A stretch of DNA of 64,000 nt. It comes from Heliopora coerulea. Its lineage: Eukaryota > Cnidaria > Anthozoa > Scleralcyonacea > Helioporidae. The notes under the pieces were generated by a model. It was not told the origin of the DNA, searched no databases, and saw only the letters and a program-made list of their open reading frames with translations. A program made the translations under genes and the position numbers. The stretch lies in contig JASJOG010000057.1 of assembly GCA_030142905.1 (NCBI GenBank), positions 1,721,501 through 1,785,500 on the forward strand, read 5' to 3'. Positions 35,928 through 50,400 of the stretch are shown here, piece by piece (positions within the stretch are counted from its first letter, which is position 1; the number at the start of each line of letters is the position of its first letter).

Positions 35928-38462
35928 AGTTTCTTAATCGTAAAATCCTTTGAGGAAATACGTGTACAAAGTCTGTTGGAAGAACTGTTCGCCATTCATA
36001 AACATTAAGATTCGTATTCATGACGCAGTTTGGAGGTTGAAATACTGGGCGTTATTTCCTGAAACATAACGATTCATCCAAATAATAGAGAAACTATTTT
36101 ACATCATCAACACTTTGTAATCATTTCATCTGAATTCAGCCTTCGTTTAATTGTATGAATCAACGCCCATCAGACATTGGGAAATGAACCTATAGGCAGT
36201 TTAAAATTAAGAGCTGTTCTACCCGCCGCTCAATCCTCGTTTGTGATTTAAACGAATTTAATTCTTATTAGCTTCCTCGAGTAGTCGACTTTAATATTAG
36301 ACCGATTTATGCAACAAATTTGATCAAGCAGACGAATTTAATTTATTTTAGGCTCAGCGGCACCGCTAAATTTACTTGCTTTAATTAATTTCGTCTGAAT
36401 TAAATTTGACGATTATGTGATCTACAGACTGGCTCTTAGACATGCGATTACATATTACTAGATAGAAATATTAGTAATGTTGCTTTTTGTATGGAATCTG
36501 CCAGTCTATGAAGGGCTTTGAATTTATTATTAAACGAGGTATCATCGACCATTGTAGCTTGATCTCTTCATAATTTGCGCCTGACTATGTCTCTGAACGC
36601 ATTTCTTCTCCCTGATTAGGAGCTCCCAATTGGCAGTGTCCTGGAATTTTGGTTCATTTCCGTTCGTATTTCTCGAAAGTGTCTTTGCACGACTTACGGC
36701 TCGTGGAGAACGGAATATTAACATTTGCCTTCCTCTTCCAAACAAGATTTCACTCGTTATATTTTCGCATAGTGTATCCAAATACCGAGTTCATAAGGAC
36801 GGTGCAGGTTTACTCAGTCGGGCTCCGTTTGACGCTGTCGTTTTTGAAGAACTTTCAGATGGTAACACCCACTGCCAAAGGGAGGTCTTCTGAAGTCAGT
36901 TCTACGAATTTCAATGGCATTCCGGGTATCTCCCTATAGTGGTCTCTGAATTCCACATTCATGTCCAACCTTCCTTTGCAGTCACTTCGTTTGAATGGGC
37001 ACGGTAATGACATGAAGTCTTCACCGTCATCAGGTTAGAAAGTTTTGAGGAACACTTATTACGTATTCGGACCGATCTGAAGGGGGCGAGGGCATCCAAG
37101 CAAATGTAGCGACTGTTGCGATAAAATGACCATCCCAAAGCCCACCCCGTAGAGATGAGCTGTGTGACCGAGATTGTTCGGACGTCCGTGTTCATTTGCC
37201 TCCTGAGAATTATCCAATTCGGGCAGGAAAGGGAGAAAAAAAAGAAACAACTTTTCCCAACGAAAGGTGCTAACGAAATTTGCCTGAGGAGGAAACTTCT
37301 ACCGGCCACATCGCCACTGAGGAAATCATTGGTCAGTTTCATTTTTTTTTATTTAAACTCAATTGGTTTTCTTAAATATTATTTGATCAGTTTTGACAAA
37401 ATGAGTTCCAATTTCTAGCATTCAACCGTCAATCTCGGTAGAACACAGGATAAAAAATTACAAACATGAAAATTACTTGGGGAATTTATTAATAGTATCA
37501 AGTTTGGTTAAATCTCGGCTAAAGTAAATTGAATTTGGAAGTGAATGCATTGAATTCGTTGCCTTGTTACCCCCGTGCATAAAATATGGAGCTGCGTAGT
37601 CATTTATCCCGTATTCCTGCTTTCTTCAGGAAAAATTTCACCATGTAATTCTAGATGCTGAGAAGTTTTGCCTTGTACGTAAATACCTAGAGGCACATCA
37701 GTGATCGGATACTATTTTTAAATGCTAGACGACATTATGATTTCTGGAATTTGTATGAAACATCAGCCGAATTCGGGCGTTTCCGAGCTATTGAAAAACT
37801 TACGTTGATCTATGAGAAGAACACGACTACTTACCAATTCCTTCCAGCGTACCCATACACACGAGGGGATCGCGTGGGACTCTGGGATTTACTGAAGTTG
37901 GCCTGAGTGGAGGGACCGTGAAGCCCAGCACGGTCAAAAGCAACTATTAGGAGTTTATCTTTGGTTTTGTCGCAGTTTATTGCAAAACTTAGTCCATTCT
38001 AAGTCCTTCTACAATATTTGGGTTGTCGTAATTGGTTTTTTGTTCCGTTTTAAGTGGTTTCCCGTCGAGAAACGGCTTTTATGCGGTGATTTGGAGCATT
38101 ATTAGACGGTGATCGGAGTCTGAACTGTGCTGTTGCCACGTGTGTTGGCGGTGTAGGAAGTGAAGTAACAGCTGCAGTATTTTGCTATCAGTCTGTGGAA
38201 GCTTACTGGAACACTTCGCTCTTGCTGAAGAATATTCCCAGGGACGTCGGGACGGACAGGCGTACGCCGTAAAGTGGAGTGAAAGTTCGAAATATTTGTC
38301 CTCGTTTAAATCAACTGAATTTCTGGATATCGCTTTGTCTGCTCTTGGTCTTTCGTCAAAGTTTCTGAAGTCTGTGGATAAACGATTTGGTCAGCTTTAT
38401 AAATTGTTCTTCTACGAAAGCTCTTGGTAGATTGAATATTTTTACGGACAGTGCGAAGCCGT
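35928..38462. other. Intergenic region VPS39 to LARP4
   Basis: Contains the VPS39 3' UTR and the LARP4 promoter and 5' UTR. An AT-rich imperfect palindrome lies near 36330-36400 (CAGACGAATTTAATT mirrored as AATTAATTTCGTCTG). Open frames of 80-130 codons occur on both strands between 36542 and 37418 and at 38182-38430 (TTG start), without recognisable domains or splice context. I see no confident gene. Confidence 0.5.
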
Positions 38463-41400
38463 ATGAGTTCTGCGACAACTGCAGTGGCTACATCGGGGAG
38501 TGAAGTGGATATCACCAACGCCAAGAAGGTGGGGTTATTACCGACTGTTTCCTGTAGTTTTGTCCTGGGCATCTAGGACTCAAAGTCAACGTTTTTCTAG
38601 TCAAAAGCATGGACGGCTATAACATAATTTTGCTGAAAGAACGCTGTAAGCAAGTTAAGTCATTGCTGTTTGCGAGGGAATACTGATGGCGATGACGTCT
38701 GTCCGCCATGTTGATCTTCAGCTTTAAGAACTTTCGTTTTTGGTTTGTGTTTCAAAAATATTTTTAAGTGATTATTTTTGGGTATGGTTTAGGCAGCCAT
38801 GTTTTGAAAGTTTTGTCCTGTCACTGGTAGCTTCCATTATACAATTCACGAAGTCTTTGATACGAACAGACGAAGTTAAAGACAGCGCCTCTGATAGACA
38901 ATTATTGTGTACCAAAAAAAAATTAACAGTTATGAAAACTTTTGAAGAAAACATGTATACGTACATTACAAATAACCATATAAATCTGTTTTATGAAACC
39001 ATTTGTACCTTCGAAATCCTTATTAAGCGAGCGAATAGCTTCTACTTTGCCTAAGGAAGTAACTGCTTCCAGGTTTTACGTGGACTTGTATTATTTAGCA
39101 GCTCGATGGATTTTGAAGAAAAAGAATATTTTTGCAGTTTCTAGAACGAGGAACTACGGTTAAGAATAAGTATTTTGTTAGACATATTTAGACTTTCAAA
39201 AATTTAGGGACCAAAGACAAGGTGAGATCAAGCTTCGATCTTTGTTTTGTCACGTTTCACTTTTAGACTATCTTTCAAAATTAGATGTCCCTCACGTTCT
39301 CCACGATGTGATGCTAATTGGTAGGAAATATTTTTACACAACCTTCAGATAGATTTTAGGAATGATTGTTTGCTACACCATAGTCAAGATTTGAAACGGT
39401 TTCCTGTGAAATTTGAAACGACTTTGATAGCTAGGCAAGCAGCTGGTTCCATCGTCACCCAAGACAAAGAAAATGCATTAGGCTTGTGTTTGAAAATTGA
39501 TGAGTGGTCAAGGCAAGTATGTTGTTTGTCTTACTAGCCTCAAAAATTCTCTGACTATGAACATGATTTTAAAGAGGAGAAACTTTGACTGTACATGTAT
39601 ATATGAAGAATGTGTGAATTACATCTTACAGTGCCTTTCAGTTTTTAATTCTTTACATTTAATGGTTGTTATTTTTTTTTTGAAAAAATTACATTTGTGA
39701 ATTTCTGTGAAGAATTACTATAAGTATAAAAGATTTATTATATAAAATTGAAGTATATTCTGTAATAGCTGCAGATTTGGTTTGATTATGAACAAAAATA
39801 CCAGCAAATTCTCAAAAGAACTGGATTTGACCTTAGTAAAAAAGACAATAAAGAACTTCAATATTTCAAGAAATTTCAAAATCTTTGGACTTATTTCTTT
39901 TGTACGGTAATTTTACGTAATAGAAGTCATATCATTCTAAACGTTGTCAAAGGATATGTGTTAGTGAAGCAATAGTATTTTTTAATGTGATGAAGTTCAT
40001 TCTTTTTGGTATCTTAGTACTAGAATTTTCACAACCATTACAAACATGTATGTAGAATTTTTCATTGGATAGAATATTCTGATAGGCAGAACAGCCTTTT
40101 TAATCTAAAAATTTTATTGGTAACCATGGTGATACTTCCATTAGAAGAATGTATAGTGCATTTTGTACATGACTATAAACTGAATGTGGTTGAATATGTA
40201 AGTAAATACTTTAAACCAAGTACTAATTTAATGTTCTCTGTTATATTTTAAGCTATCATCTTCAGACAACACTAAAGTTCAACTTAATCCTGATGCAGCT
40301 GTGTTTGAGACTGGGTAAGACATTTCACTTTTATATATGGTGGGTCATTTAAACTTCTTTTTTTTTTTTTTTCCCCTAGTAAATTGAATTAAAGAAACTC
40401 CCTTTTGCTTACAATTGTGGAGGCTTTTAACAAGCAGTTAAAATCAGTTTGATATAAAAATTTATGCTAGTTAGTCCTAAATCCTAATAGTGTGTTCATA
40501 AACATTAACTTATGCTGTTTGGGAACTAGAGATGTTACCAAAAGCAAGAGAAAATAGCTTATTATAGAAGTAAACTTTTTATCTTAATACCTAGTGGCAA
40601 AATCTTTTGAACACTCAGTTGATGAAAAATTACAGTATAAAACCTGACCATTTGGAAACATTTTTTACTGCATAAATTTCAAAAATTATGTATAATTTGT
40701 TATTGCATTTTAGTGTTAAACACTGAAGTGAACTTCACAGCCATAGGTAGCAACAGATGGAAGTGATATATAAATTAAATTAAAGGAATACAAGGAATTA
40801 GAAATTGAAGTCATATTAGGAAGAGCAGTTAAAAATAATTTTACAGTATGTTAGTTTAATTTTTGTAAAGCTGAAGAGAATGCTTAGCTTTTTTCCAGCA
40901 ACCCTGAAAATAAATGTTCAATCATGATCAATTGACCAACATAAAACATCATTTGACTGGTATTAGTTTCCAGATACCAGTCACAATGAGTTGCAGTGCA
41001 ATTTATCAATTTCATTATTTAATTTTCACAGTTTGTTGTTCTTTTGTTTTATCCATTGAACCCAGTGATCATATTATCTCATCTAAACCAAGCTAGTTTG
41101 GGAAGCTTGAGAACAAAGTTAGATTAAGATTAGCTCCAGTCCATTTTAGCTAGGGCTGTGTGCTTCATGTGAATTGTGTAATTATTTGTTCCTAGGTAAT
41201 CATGTATTCCACTCTCAAAGTCTCATTAATGTTATTTATGCCAACTACCTATTTATCCCATTTTGTAAGGCTATATTTTGGGGATAGGAGAAATTTGTTG
41301 GAATGAAATATTTAGATAAACAGCTTGCTGAATATTGTGTGCGATAAATGTGAATATTTATAAAGACTGGTATAAGGTACTCTAACAGTGGTAAATTAAT

Positions 41401-44400
41401 TCAGTTAAGGAATTTTATAATGAATTCTTGAGGTAATTAAAAAGCATTGAAGCTAACACTACTGAGTACTGTAATGTACTAATTTGTAAGATTCTTACTG
41501 GGAAATAAACCCATGTACAACTTACCTGTCATGGCTAAATGTTTGAAATGGTAGAAAGTAATAATTTGATATTATTAGAGAATGGTAATGTTTGAATTAA
41601 AAAATAAAGCCACATATAGTAAGCAGATTTTAGTCTTATAAGGGAATGCTATCCTTAAATCCCACTAATATACATGCATGTAGTAACAAAAATTCATGTT
41701 CAGTTAGTATTACAGTGTTCCACTATTAATTTATAAAATTTTACCAACATCAACCATAAAATAGTGATTTAATGTGCGATCAGAGAAAATCATTATTGAA
41801 TAAAGATAATTGAGTAGTGAGTGGTTATTGGATTGACAGCTCAATAAGCTATTGTTTGCATATGTATTTTAGGAATGACTTTTTTAAAGTCTCACATTGT
41901 TTAGAAGTGACTACATCTAAATTTCTCTAATTAAGAAGCTGTTATGTTTACTGTAATAAATACATATATATTCAGGATGTGGCATAATAATCTGCCAAAA
42001 TAAAGTATGGACCAATCAACCAATCTTATTCATTTAATTGATTCTATAAGGGCTTACTTTTGTTTGATTCTTCAGTAAAGAAAAGCTATAACTGTTTGAA
42101 CAATTTGTCTTTGCTCATAATTATGTAAAAGAAGACCTGTCTACCTCATAAGAAATTAAAACTACAATGGAATCCCAGTATAGTATGATCTATAAGGTCC
42201 ACAGTGGTCATGTTTTCTTCAGCTGTTTGAGATGGTGTTTCTTGAATCAATCATAATTTTATTACCTGTTGTGCAAGATCCACTAAATCCATGGATGAAC
42301 CTTGTTATAAAGTAAATGGTTTGAACCTGGGAGAATCGTGACATGTTTGAGGAAGTTGATCGTCCAGGTTAGTGTAGTCTTGAGAAAGACTGTTGGTTGA
42401 TCAACTTCCTCGAACCTTGTTATAATAATTGAGTTGTACATTATACTTATATATGTTATAGTAAAATTCAACTGCATTCCTAAACTTTTTAACACTGCCA
42501 TTTGCAAGCACAAACTTGGTGGTTTAACCATTGTTTTCCACAACATTTCACATTTCAAGCACAATTCTTTGAAAAAAAAAACAACTTATTTTTGACTATT
42601 TTCATAGACTTACCCTAACTGTTGTTTGAAGGCTGAGAGCATGTTATTCAAGCAAAATTCATCCAGATAACAGAGTTATCCGAGATAAGATAGTGCCATT
42701 GTTACCTTACTTCTTTAACACAGTAATTATACCCAAATAATTGCTCTGGCATGTGTCTGAAAAATGTTGTGGAAGTCCAGTAGTGAAATTCAGAACAATG
42801 TAGAAATTTTAAATTTTGTTAAATATGTTATATTGCAGTTAATTTAACCCACTCCTTTTAGACATTTCTGCTAGAAAATTATTTTCTTCTAAGAGGTCTT
42901 GTTATAGAAGGGAAAGGCTTAAAATTCAAACATTAAAAATGCAAGATCACCCTAAGTATTTTGTTCTGGCTAATGCCAGATGATTTTATTTGGCAGTATT
43001 GGGGTGCCTGTCTAGTAGTGGATCCCATAGAAGGGTTCAGGGGGTTTAACACACACCCCCTTGAGCCACCAAACAGGGTGAGGATTCCTTCCCATAGTCT
43101 CTATGTGTACATAATAAACTTTATTTGCATTTTTTCCTTTCATTTTGCACCTCATTCAGGTGATAAAGGAACTATCATGTCCTTAAATATACAGAATAAC
43201 CAATGGGTTGGTATCACCCACTTGTCAAAAACCTGAAACCACACCTGGCTTGCCAAACCCCCCATTCCTTGATGGTTAAATGTCAATTAACTGGTTTCCT
43301 TAGATAGTCCTTTAGAATTTCTTTAAAGCTCAGACATTTAATGTTGGATTGGTTCAATGGAATTTAAGGCTGAAGGTGATGAAGTACAGGTTCATATTTT
43401 TCAAATAGGCAGCCTGGTATCAGTATAAGCTAGGCATTCTTTTTTCGTGTGTAAGTGTTCAAACTAGGATCTTGAGCTGAGATCAAGAACCCAGCAACTT
43501 TATTTCCTTATTTTCATCAAAACTTCTGGACTTCTCTCAGTATCCTAAATGGCACTGGTTCCAAGGAACACACCAAAAGTTCATGGAAAAAAATGAACTA
43601 TTCTGTTATGTTACTGGGAGGGTAAGGTGCTTTAAGACACTCTGCAAAACTGGCCTTGCAATCATGTCCATTCAGATTATTGTTAATTGTTAATGAACAG
43701 CTCACATAAAAGCAGTCAAGATGTCAACTGCAATAAGTGTTGAAAATTATTTGCTATTGATTTTCTTTTCTGCCATTATTATAATACTTATTATTATTAT
43801 GATTGTTTGTCATGTGATTTATGGACTTTAAAAAGCCTCTTAGAAAAGCCCTGTTTAGTTTGAAAATTTTGTTTCATTTCTTTCAGATCATTGAACAAAG
43901 ACTCTGTTAAAAAGTCAGAAGTTTACCCTGAACAGGAAACAGTTGCAGAAATGCCTTCTCCACAGCCGATATCCAACCCTACAATCACTGGTAGTGGCAA
44001 TGGTGGCTTAGGAGTGACTATAAATGGTAATGAACCAAGTGTGTTTTCTGATGTGCCTGGTAATTCTGGAATTGTTCGGCAAAGTATTCCTGACCATATA
44101 AAACCTGACCAGTTACCCAAGGATGAGTTGAGGTCTCTTGTTCGACAGCAACTTGAGTATTACTTTTCAAGGTATGTTCTGGTTGACTTGAGATTGGTTG
44201 GTTTTCTAATTTAATTCTGAGCCTGATTTAGCATCAATTTCATTATAAGACCTTGTATTTTTGTAGAGAAAATCTAGCTGGTGACACCTACCTGGGTGAG
44301 TTTACTGAAAATTTCATCTTTTAATCATGACTATTTAGTTGAAAAAACTTACTTTTATTTTGAATGTGTAATGTTTAACTGCCCAGCTATTTTTTGTCAG

Positions 44401-47400
44401 ATACTTCTTTGGCAAACTTTGTTACAACATTGTCCTTATTGTGTTGTGTATTTAATATGCAATTATCCTTGGGTGTGGTTTTTTGGTATTATGGTCCATG
44501 TTTTGGTTTGCAATGTCAGGGATCTGTATTGCAGACAACTTGTTCAAATAAGTGCTTTTTGGGGGATACAAATAGCATACCATATTTCAGTGTATAAGTT
44601 GATTTTCTAAGACCCAAAATTGATCTCTAAAAGTCCACCTCAACTTATACCAATGGCCATGAGATTGAGCAAAATCATACACTGGATATACTAGTACCAG
44701 TCCTCCATATGCATCAAGAAATGGACCAGTCAGCTCATTGCTAGTGAATCATCAACATGGTCAATGTATTTTATTATAAACCTCATTCTTATGGTGTAAA
44801 GACTTTGACATGCCTCCAAAATGTCAAAGATATGAAGCACAATTTGTATCTTGAAATATATGTTTATATCTTAAACAAAGTTAAATTAGCTGAAAAGTCA
44901 AACAACTCTGTCACTGGGCACAAGTTTAGTGTTAGTGAGAAGCTTGTTCAACACTGGTGAAAACAATCCAACAAAATAAAAGATCTACCAAAGACAAAAT
45001 ATGCCGATCATTTGTGTAATTTTCTATATTAAAGTAAAGTCTGAAAGTTTAAAAAAGATATGCTGTAAAAGATTTGCCATGTTATTAAAGTTTCTTTGAA
45101 CACTACAGTAGAGCCTGAGTTATGTGACCCCCATATTTTGCAACCCCCATATTTTACGACCACCTGTCATACACAACCACATTTCCTGGCATGGACAATT
45201 TGTGGCTAAAAAGTACCTGTAATGAGCGACCACCAGCCCAACACGACCAGTGACCACTTTTTTGCATCCCAAGCAAGAAATTTGCCTGTCATTAACAACC
45301 ATTTTCACTTCAAATGCCCAACATGTATGCAGAGTACTGAGAGACAAGAGTTCGTATTTTTCACAAACAATGTATTGATGTATTAAGATACTCAAATTTC
45401 AAAACAACATTGCCTTTCCTGTCTGCAAGTGTCTATATCCACCTTGCAAACTTTAAAACTCATGACATGGCATTGTATCTTACATTTCAATGTAAGTACA
45501 TGACTTGTGAGTCATCACTCAAATATGTATGGAATTTTGTTTTGGTATTTTTCTGAAGTCAAACGGTGCACATCACCTGTCAAGGTGTAAAAGGTGTTAT
45601 GATGTCATCACGTCTTATGCAAATATGCCATAGTCATTCACATATAAATAACAGTGTTTTTAGTCCATTTTTATCAGTTCGCTAAAGTTCTCAAAACCTA
45701 GTAGTTCTACAGTCTCTTGTCTTTACATATTAATTTTCGCTATGGCTATGGTTCACATGCACAAGAAATGCAAGGTCATGATGTTGGATGAGCGAATGCA
45801 TGTCATCAAACTTTCCAACCACGGTGATTCAGCTAGAAAAATTGCCGAAAGCTTTGTAACATTTATACCGTATATATATTGACTAAATAATACAATTTGT
45901 TATTTTAAAGATTAGTTTGCTGTTGTCTCTTAATATTGTTACATCATCACAGCATTTTTAGCATTTAAAAAACATATTTGATCTTTTTAAGAAATGAGGA
46001 TGTCATTTGCAAACCTGTGTTAACAACCACCTGTCATTTACAACTGTTTTCATGAGAACCAAGGGTGGTCGCATAACTCAGGTTCTACTGTATTCTGTGT
46101 CTGGTAACTATTTAATTTGAGGGACTTGACTTATACTCAGGGTATCACAAAAATCATGATTTTTTGGTCAAAAAATAGGAGGTTGACTTATGCTTTATAT
46201 GCCAGGTTGACTTATATGCTGTGAAATATGGTAATTCCAACCTTGAAAAGCTTTCAACCATTAAGCCATACTGGCTAGGATGATGGGTTAATCTTAGTAT
46301 TCTCTATGTGAACTCTATCTGTACTAGACTTCTGATGTTGAGAATTTAGGCATAAGGCACTGTACTCTTCACCAAAATTGTTATTAATTTTGGTATATTT
46401 ATACAAAAATTTGTGGAGCTGATGTGATCCCTGATCACATATGTACAGCTATTGAAAAGAGGCTCCTGACATTTATTTAACCTCTAACCCCACTGTGGGG
46501 TTTCCATCAGGGAATGAGAAACTTTTCTGTGTGAAATAATAGATATAATAGACAAGAGCATGTATGTTAGCAGCTATAATTTGTAATTATGAATCAGGTA
46601 ACAGATATAGACTATCATTTCAGAGTGATCTGTTTATACCTTTTTACTTGTGTCAAGATAATTACATGTTCTCATCTGTTACTGAGGTAGTCTCCCAGAT
46701 GGATAGTGATCAATATGTGCTGATTCAAATTGTGGCCAACTTTAACCAGGTTTGTTCAAAATCTTGTAGAGGTTATATAAGTTTGTCACAAATATGTTAT
46801 CTCAGAAAATTTGGGAAAGAAGAGTACGTGCATGAAGTTTTGGTCGTGAAATATATAGAGCTTTCTCTATCCATGTTGGTATAACCAACAGTCATCCTGA
46901 TGAGTCAAGAAAACTTAAACATGTGATGGGAGAATGATGCAAGCAGATTTCTTAATCTTAACACTCCAGTTTGCACCATCAATGCTACTGAGGCTGATGA
47001 GAACTTTAATCAGTTGCAAAATTGCAGGTCTTATGTGTGCAGGATAAAGTGATTCACTTTAGCTCTGTGGACAAATCTAATAGTAGGACCAATATTCATT
47101 GCTTCAAAACTGGTTTGACTGTTCAACAGGAAGTTTGGGTATACATTGTGGTATGAAAGATGGATTGTGTTAAGATGCACTGTTAAAAAAGGAAATGCAG
47201 TAAAATTCATTTGACTGTAATATGTGTGGGTGTTGTTTAATGTACATGAACTATATCATCAGTCTATACGTACTCATGTTTTGCATTCTTTTACATTAAC
47301 ATTTCTTTTTTATTTACTGTGATTGATTTACAGGATTAACTCAAGTTGTTTTACTAGTTGTTTATTTACTTATGCAGTGTTATTTATTATGAAAAATCTA

Positions 47401-50400
47401 CCAAAACTTTGTCTTTAAAACGAACTTTCAGTTAATTCCATAATTATTGTTCCTTAGATGAAAAGACTTACCAATGACATTGAACTTGTTAAAGAAGCGA
47501 TAAGAGGTTTGTTCATGTCAAAAAACTTTTTTTAAAGAAAGTTTGAAGGATATAGTATTGGGTAGCAGATTTTAGAGTAATAATTACTTGCTTCTTACAT
47601 TGATATTTCAGAGTCTGCCTACCTCCAGATGGATGATTCATCAACCAAGATGCGTCCTAATATGAAGAGATGTATTGTTATTCTTCGTGAAGTTCCTGAT
47701 TCTACTTCAGTTGAGGTTAGAAAATTCTATAATTTTACTATACTAAAATGTTTAATTATTCTGAGTCATTAAATGTTCACCCTGTAGTATTATTAGAGAA
47801 TAGTCCTATTTTAAAATTATTACCATGTATTGAATTCTCAAGTTGGTCACCCATATGTTATTTGTTTTTAAAAAAAAAACAACTTGTGCATTATCCAATT
47901 AGTTGAGAATTGTATCAATTGGTTAAAATTATAATATGAATGTATTGCCAAACAATGCGAGCACTCCTTTATGACATTTTTCATTGAAATATCCTGGTAG
48001 TTTTATAACTTTTTTCTTTGATGTCCTTTCTAATCGTTCAAAATTATTGCAATAATATCACTAAATTGTAGTAAATGTCACTGTGTGCTTTTTCAATATT
48101 CAGGAGGTTGAAGAACTTTTTAGTGGAGAAGGTTGTCCTAAATATGTCAGTTGTGAACCAGCACATAATAATTACTGGTATATCCAATTTGAATCTGAAG
48201 AAGGTGCCCAAAAGGTGTGGTGTTGATAATTATACTGTAGTTTATTTAATACATGCACAGTCTTGGGAGTGTATGCTTTAAGAGGCATTTTTGTTTAGGT
48301 AAGCTTGCAGTCCAAGCTATTTGGCATATTCTGTTGGTTTGTTGTGTTACTTTCATTGATTATCCAAAATCATGCTGACATGTCAAGTGAATAAGTCCTG
48401 CCCAATAGGTTAGACTGTTATCAAGTTTTTACTTGTCAAGGCAAATATACTGCAGTGGCTGAATGTCATCCATCTTTTTAACAGCCACATGTATGTATGG
48501 ATAAATTTTGGCTGGTACTCTAAACAGGGTATTATCCACTTGACAAAAAATTGTCTAATCATTGAATAACTAATGCTATAATCATCTTTGTCTTTCCTTG
48601 AAATTGGTTTTGATTTTGGTTAATTAGAGTTAATTGTTTTGATAATATTAATAGTAATTGCTTCTTTTAAGGCCTATCGATATTTGAGAGAAGATATCAA
48701 AACCTTCAAAGGAAAACCCATAATGGTGAGTCCTCTTACCCAATAATACATTTAATATTAGTTTGATGCAAATTTTAACCATGTCAAATTTATTCTTGTT
48801 AATACCTTAGGCAAGAATTAAAGCTAAACCAATTCCAAGAGCCACAACAACAAATTTTGTCCCAAAGAATGGTGTAAGACAGGTACTGTACAAACACTAA
48901 ATTTTAAAGGTGGTGAAATTAATCGATTTCTTTTTCTCAATGTTTACATATCCAGTAAGGTTTATCCAACTGTCCCAGCTACAACAGGCAATTCCTCCTT
49001 AGATATACAAATATTTCCAATAATGTTGCAGTAACTTACTTTAGTGTAGCCTCATTTTGAATACCCAATGAGTTTTGATGAATTTACAGAATGACTTGAG
49101 ATAACTTTATTAAAGTTTTTTTGGTTTTTTTTTGTATATTATATTATTTTTCATAGCCAAGTGAACCTGCCTCAATCCATCCTCCTCGATTTCAATACCC
49201 TGTCTCCCCTGTTTTTGGTAGTCATCAGGTATGAAAGTTCTACAAAGTACCGTATTTCCCGGCGTATAAGTCGATTTTCTAGGACCCAAAATTGATGTCT
49301 AAAAGTCCACCTCAACTTATGCAAAGGGTCATGAAATTGAGCAAAATTAGAGATCAGATATACTAGTCCCAGTCCTCTTGAAGACAAAGAAACAGCTGAC
49401 CCTTTCAACAACTGCATCACCATGGAACAATTTCATGAACTTTTCGATCAGTCTGACAATAGCAATGAGGAATTTGAGGGATTTTGATGCGCAGACATTT
49501 TAATATCCAATGTTTATTCATCTACAAGACTAGTATACTAAAATATTTCACGTAAAGTAAGTTGTAAGTAGCTTTAGTAAATACCGGTACTGTATGTGTA
49601 GTTTTTCTATATGAAAATAAGCTCTTAATGATTAAAAAAATATGCTTCAAAAGATTTGCCATGTTATCAACGTTTCTGCGAACACTATTCTGTGTCTGGT
49701 AACTACTTAATTTGATGGACTCGACTTATACATGGGGTATTGTAAAAATCATGATATTTTGGTCAAAAAATAAGGGGTTGACTTATATCCCGGGTCGACT
49801 TGTACGCCATGAAATATGGTAATGCACAATAATTAATGCAAAGTATAGTTTTTTCAATCTGGTAAAATGAGCTGATTCAAAGCTGTCTCATCTAGATCTA
49901 CTCATTGTAATAATGTATGTAACAATTTTATTTAAACAACTAATGGTTGAAAAAGTATTTTAGAAAGGTACAGTTATTTACTTGTAACAAACCTAGGTTA
50001 GTGTATATTTAGCAATACAGGTTTTAGAGACAAACTGCTTTTTGTGGCTTGGGATGTTGACTATTAGAACTACATGTAGTAAGTTTTTATAGTAGCAGAG
50101 CCAACAGGACAAGGCCAGCAGACCCAGCAAGTACTGGACTAGAGTTTCAGTGACTCCATTTTACTCCTCAAATAGAGACAGTAAATGGATACTGGTAACT
50201 CTTGGTCATTAGTAGATGAAATCATTCCATTACAGGTTGTTTCATCTGATTGCAGAAAGCCTTTAGTTAATGGCAGTAAGAAAAGCAAGTACTGCAACTT
50301 TTTATGAACATGACCAAAAAATATTGTACTGAATATTGCAATTGGAAAAAGCAGTTGCATAACTGTAGGGTAGGTGGGGTGGCTGACTTGCCTACTAGGG

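Noticed and set aside
36542..37418. Several 80-130-codon frames on both strands
   Set aside because: They overlap one another on opposite strands, lack recognisable domains, splice sites and good starts; I could not support any as a gene.
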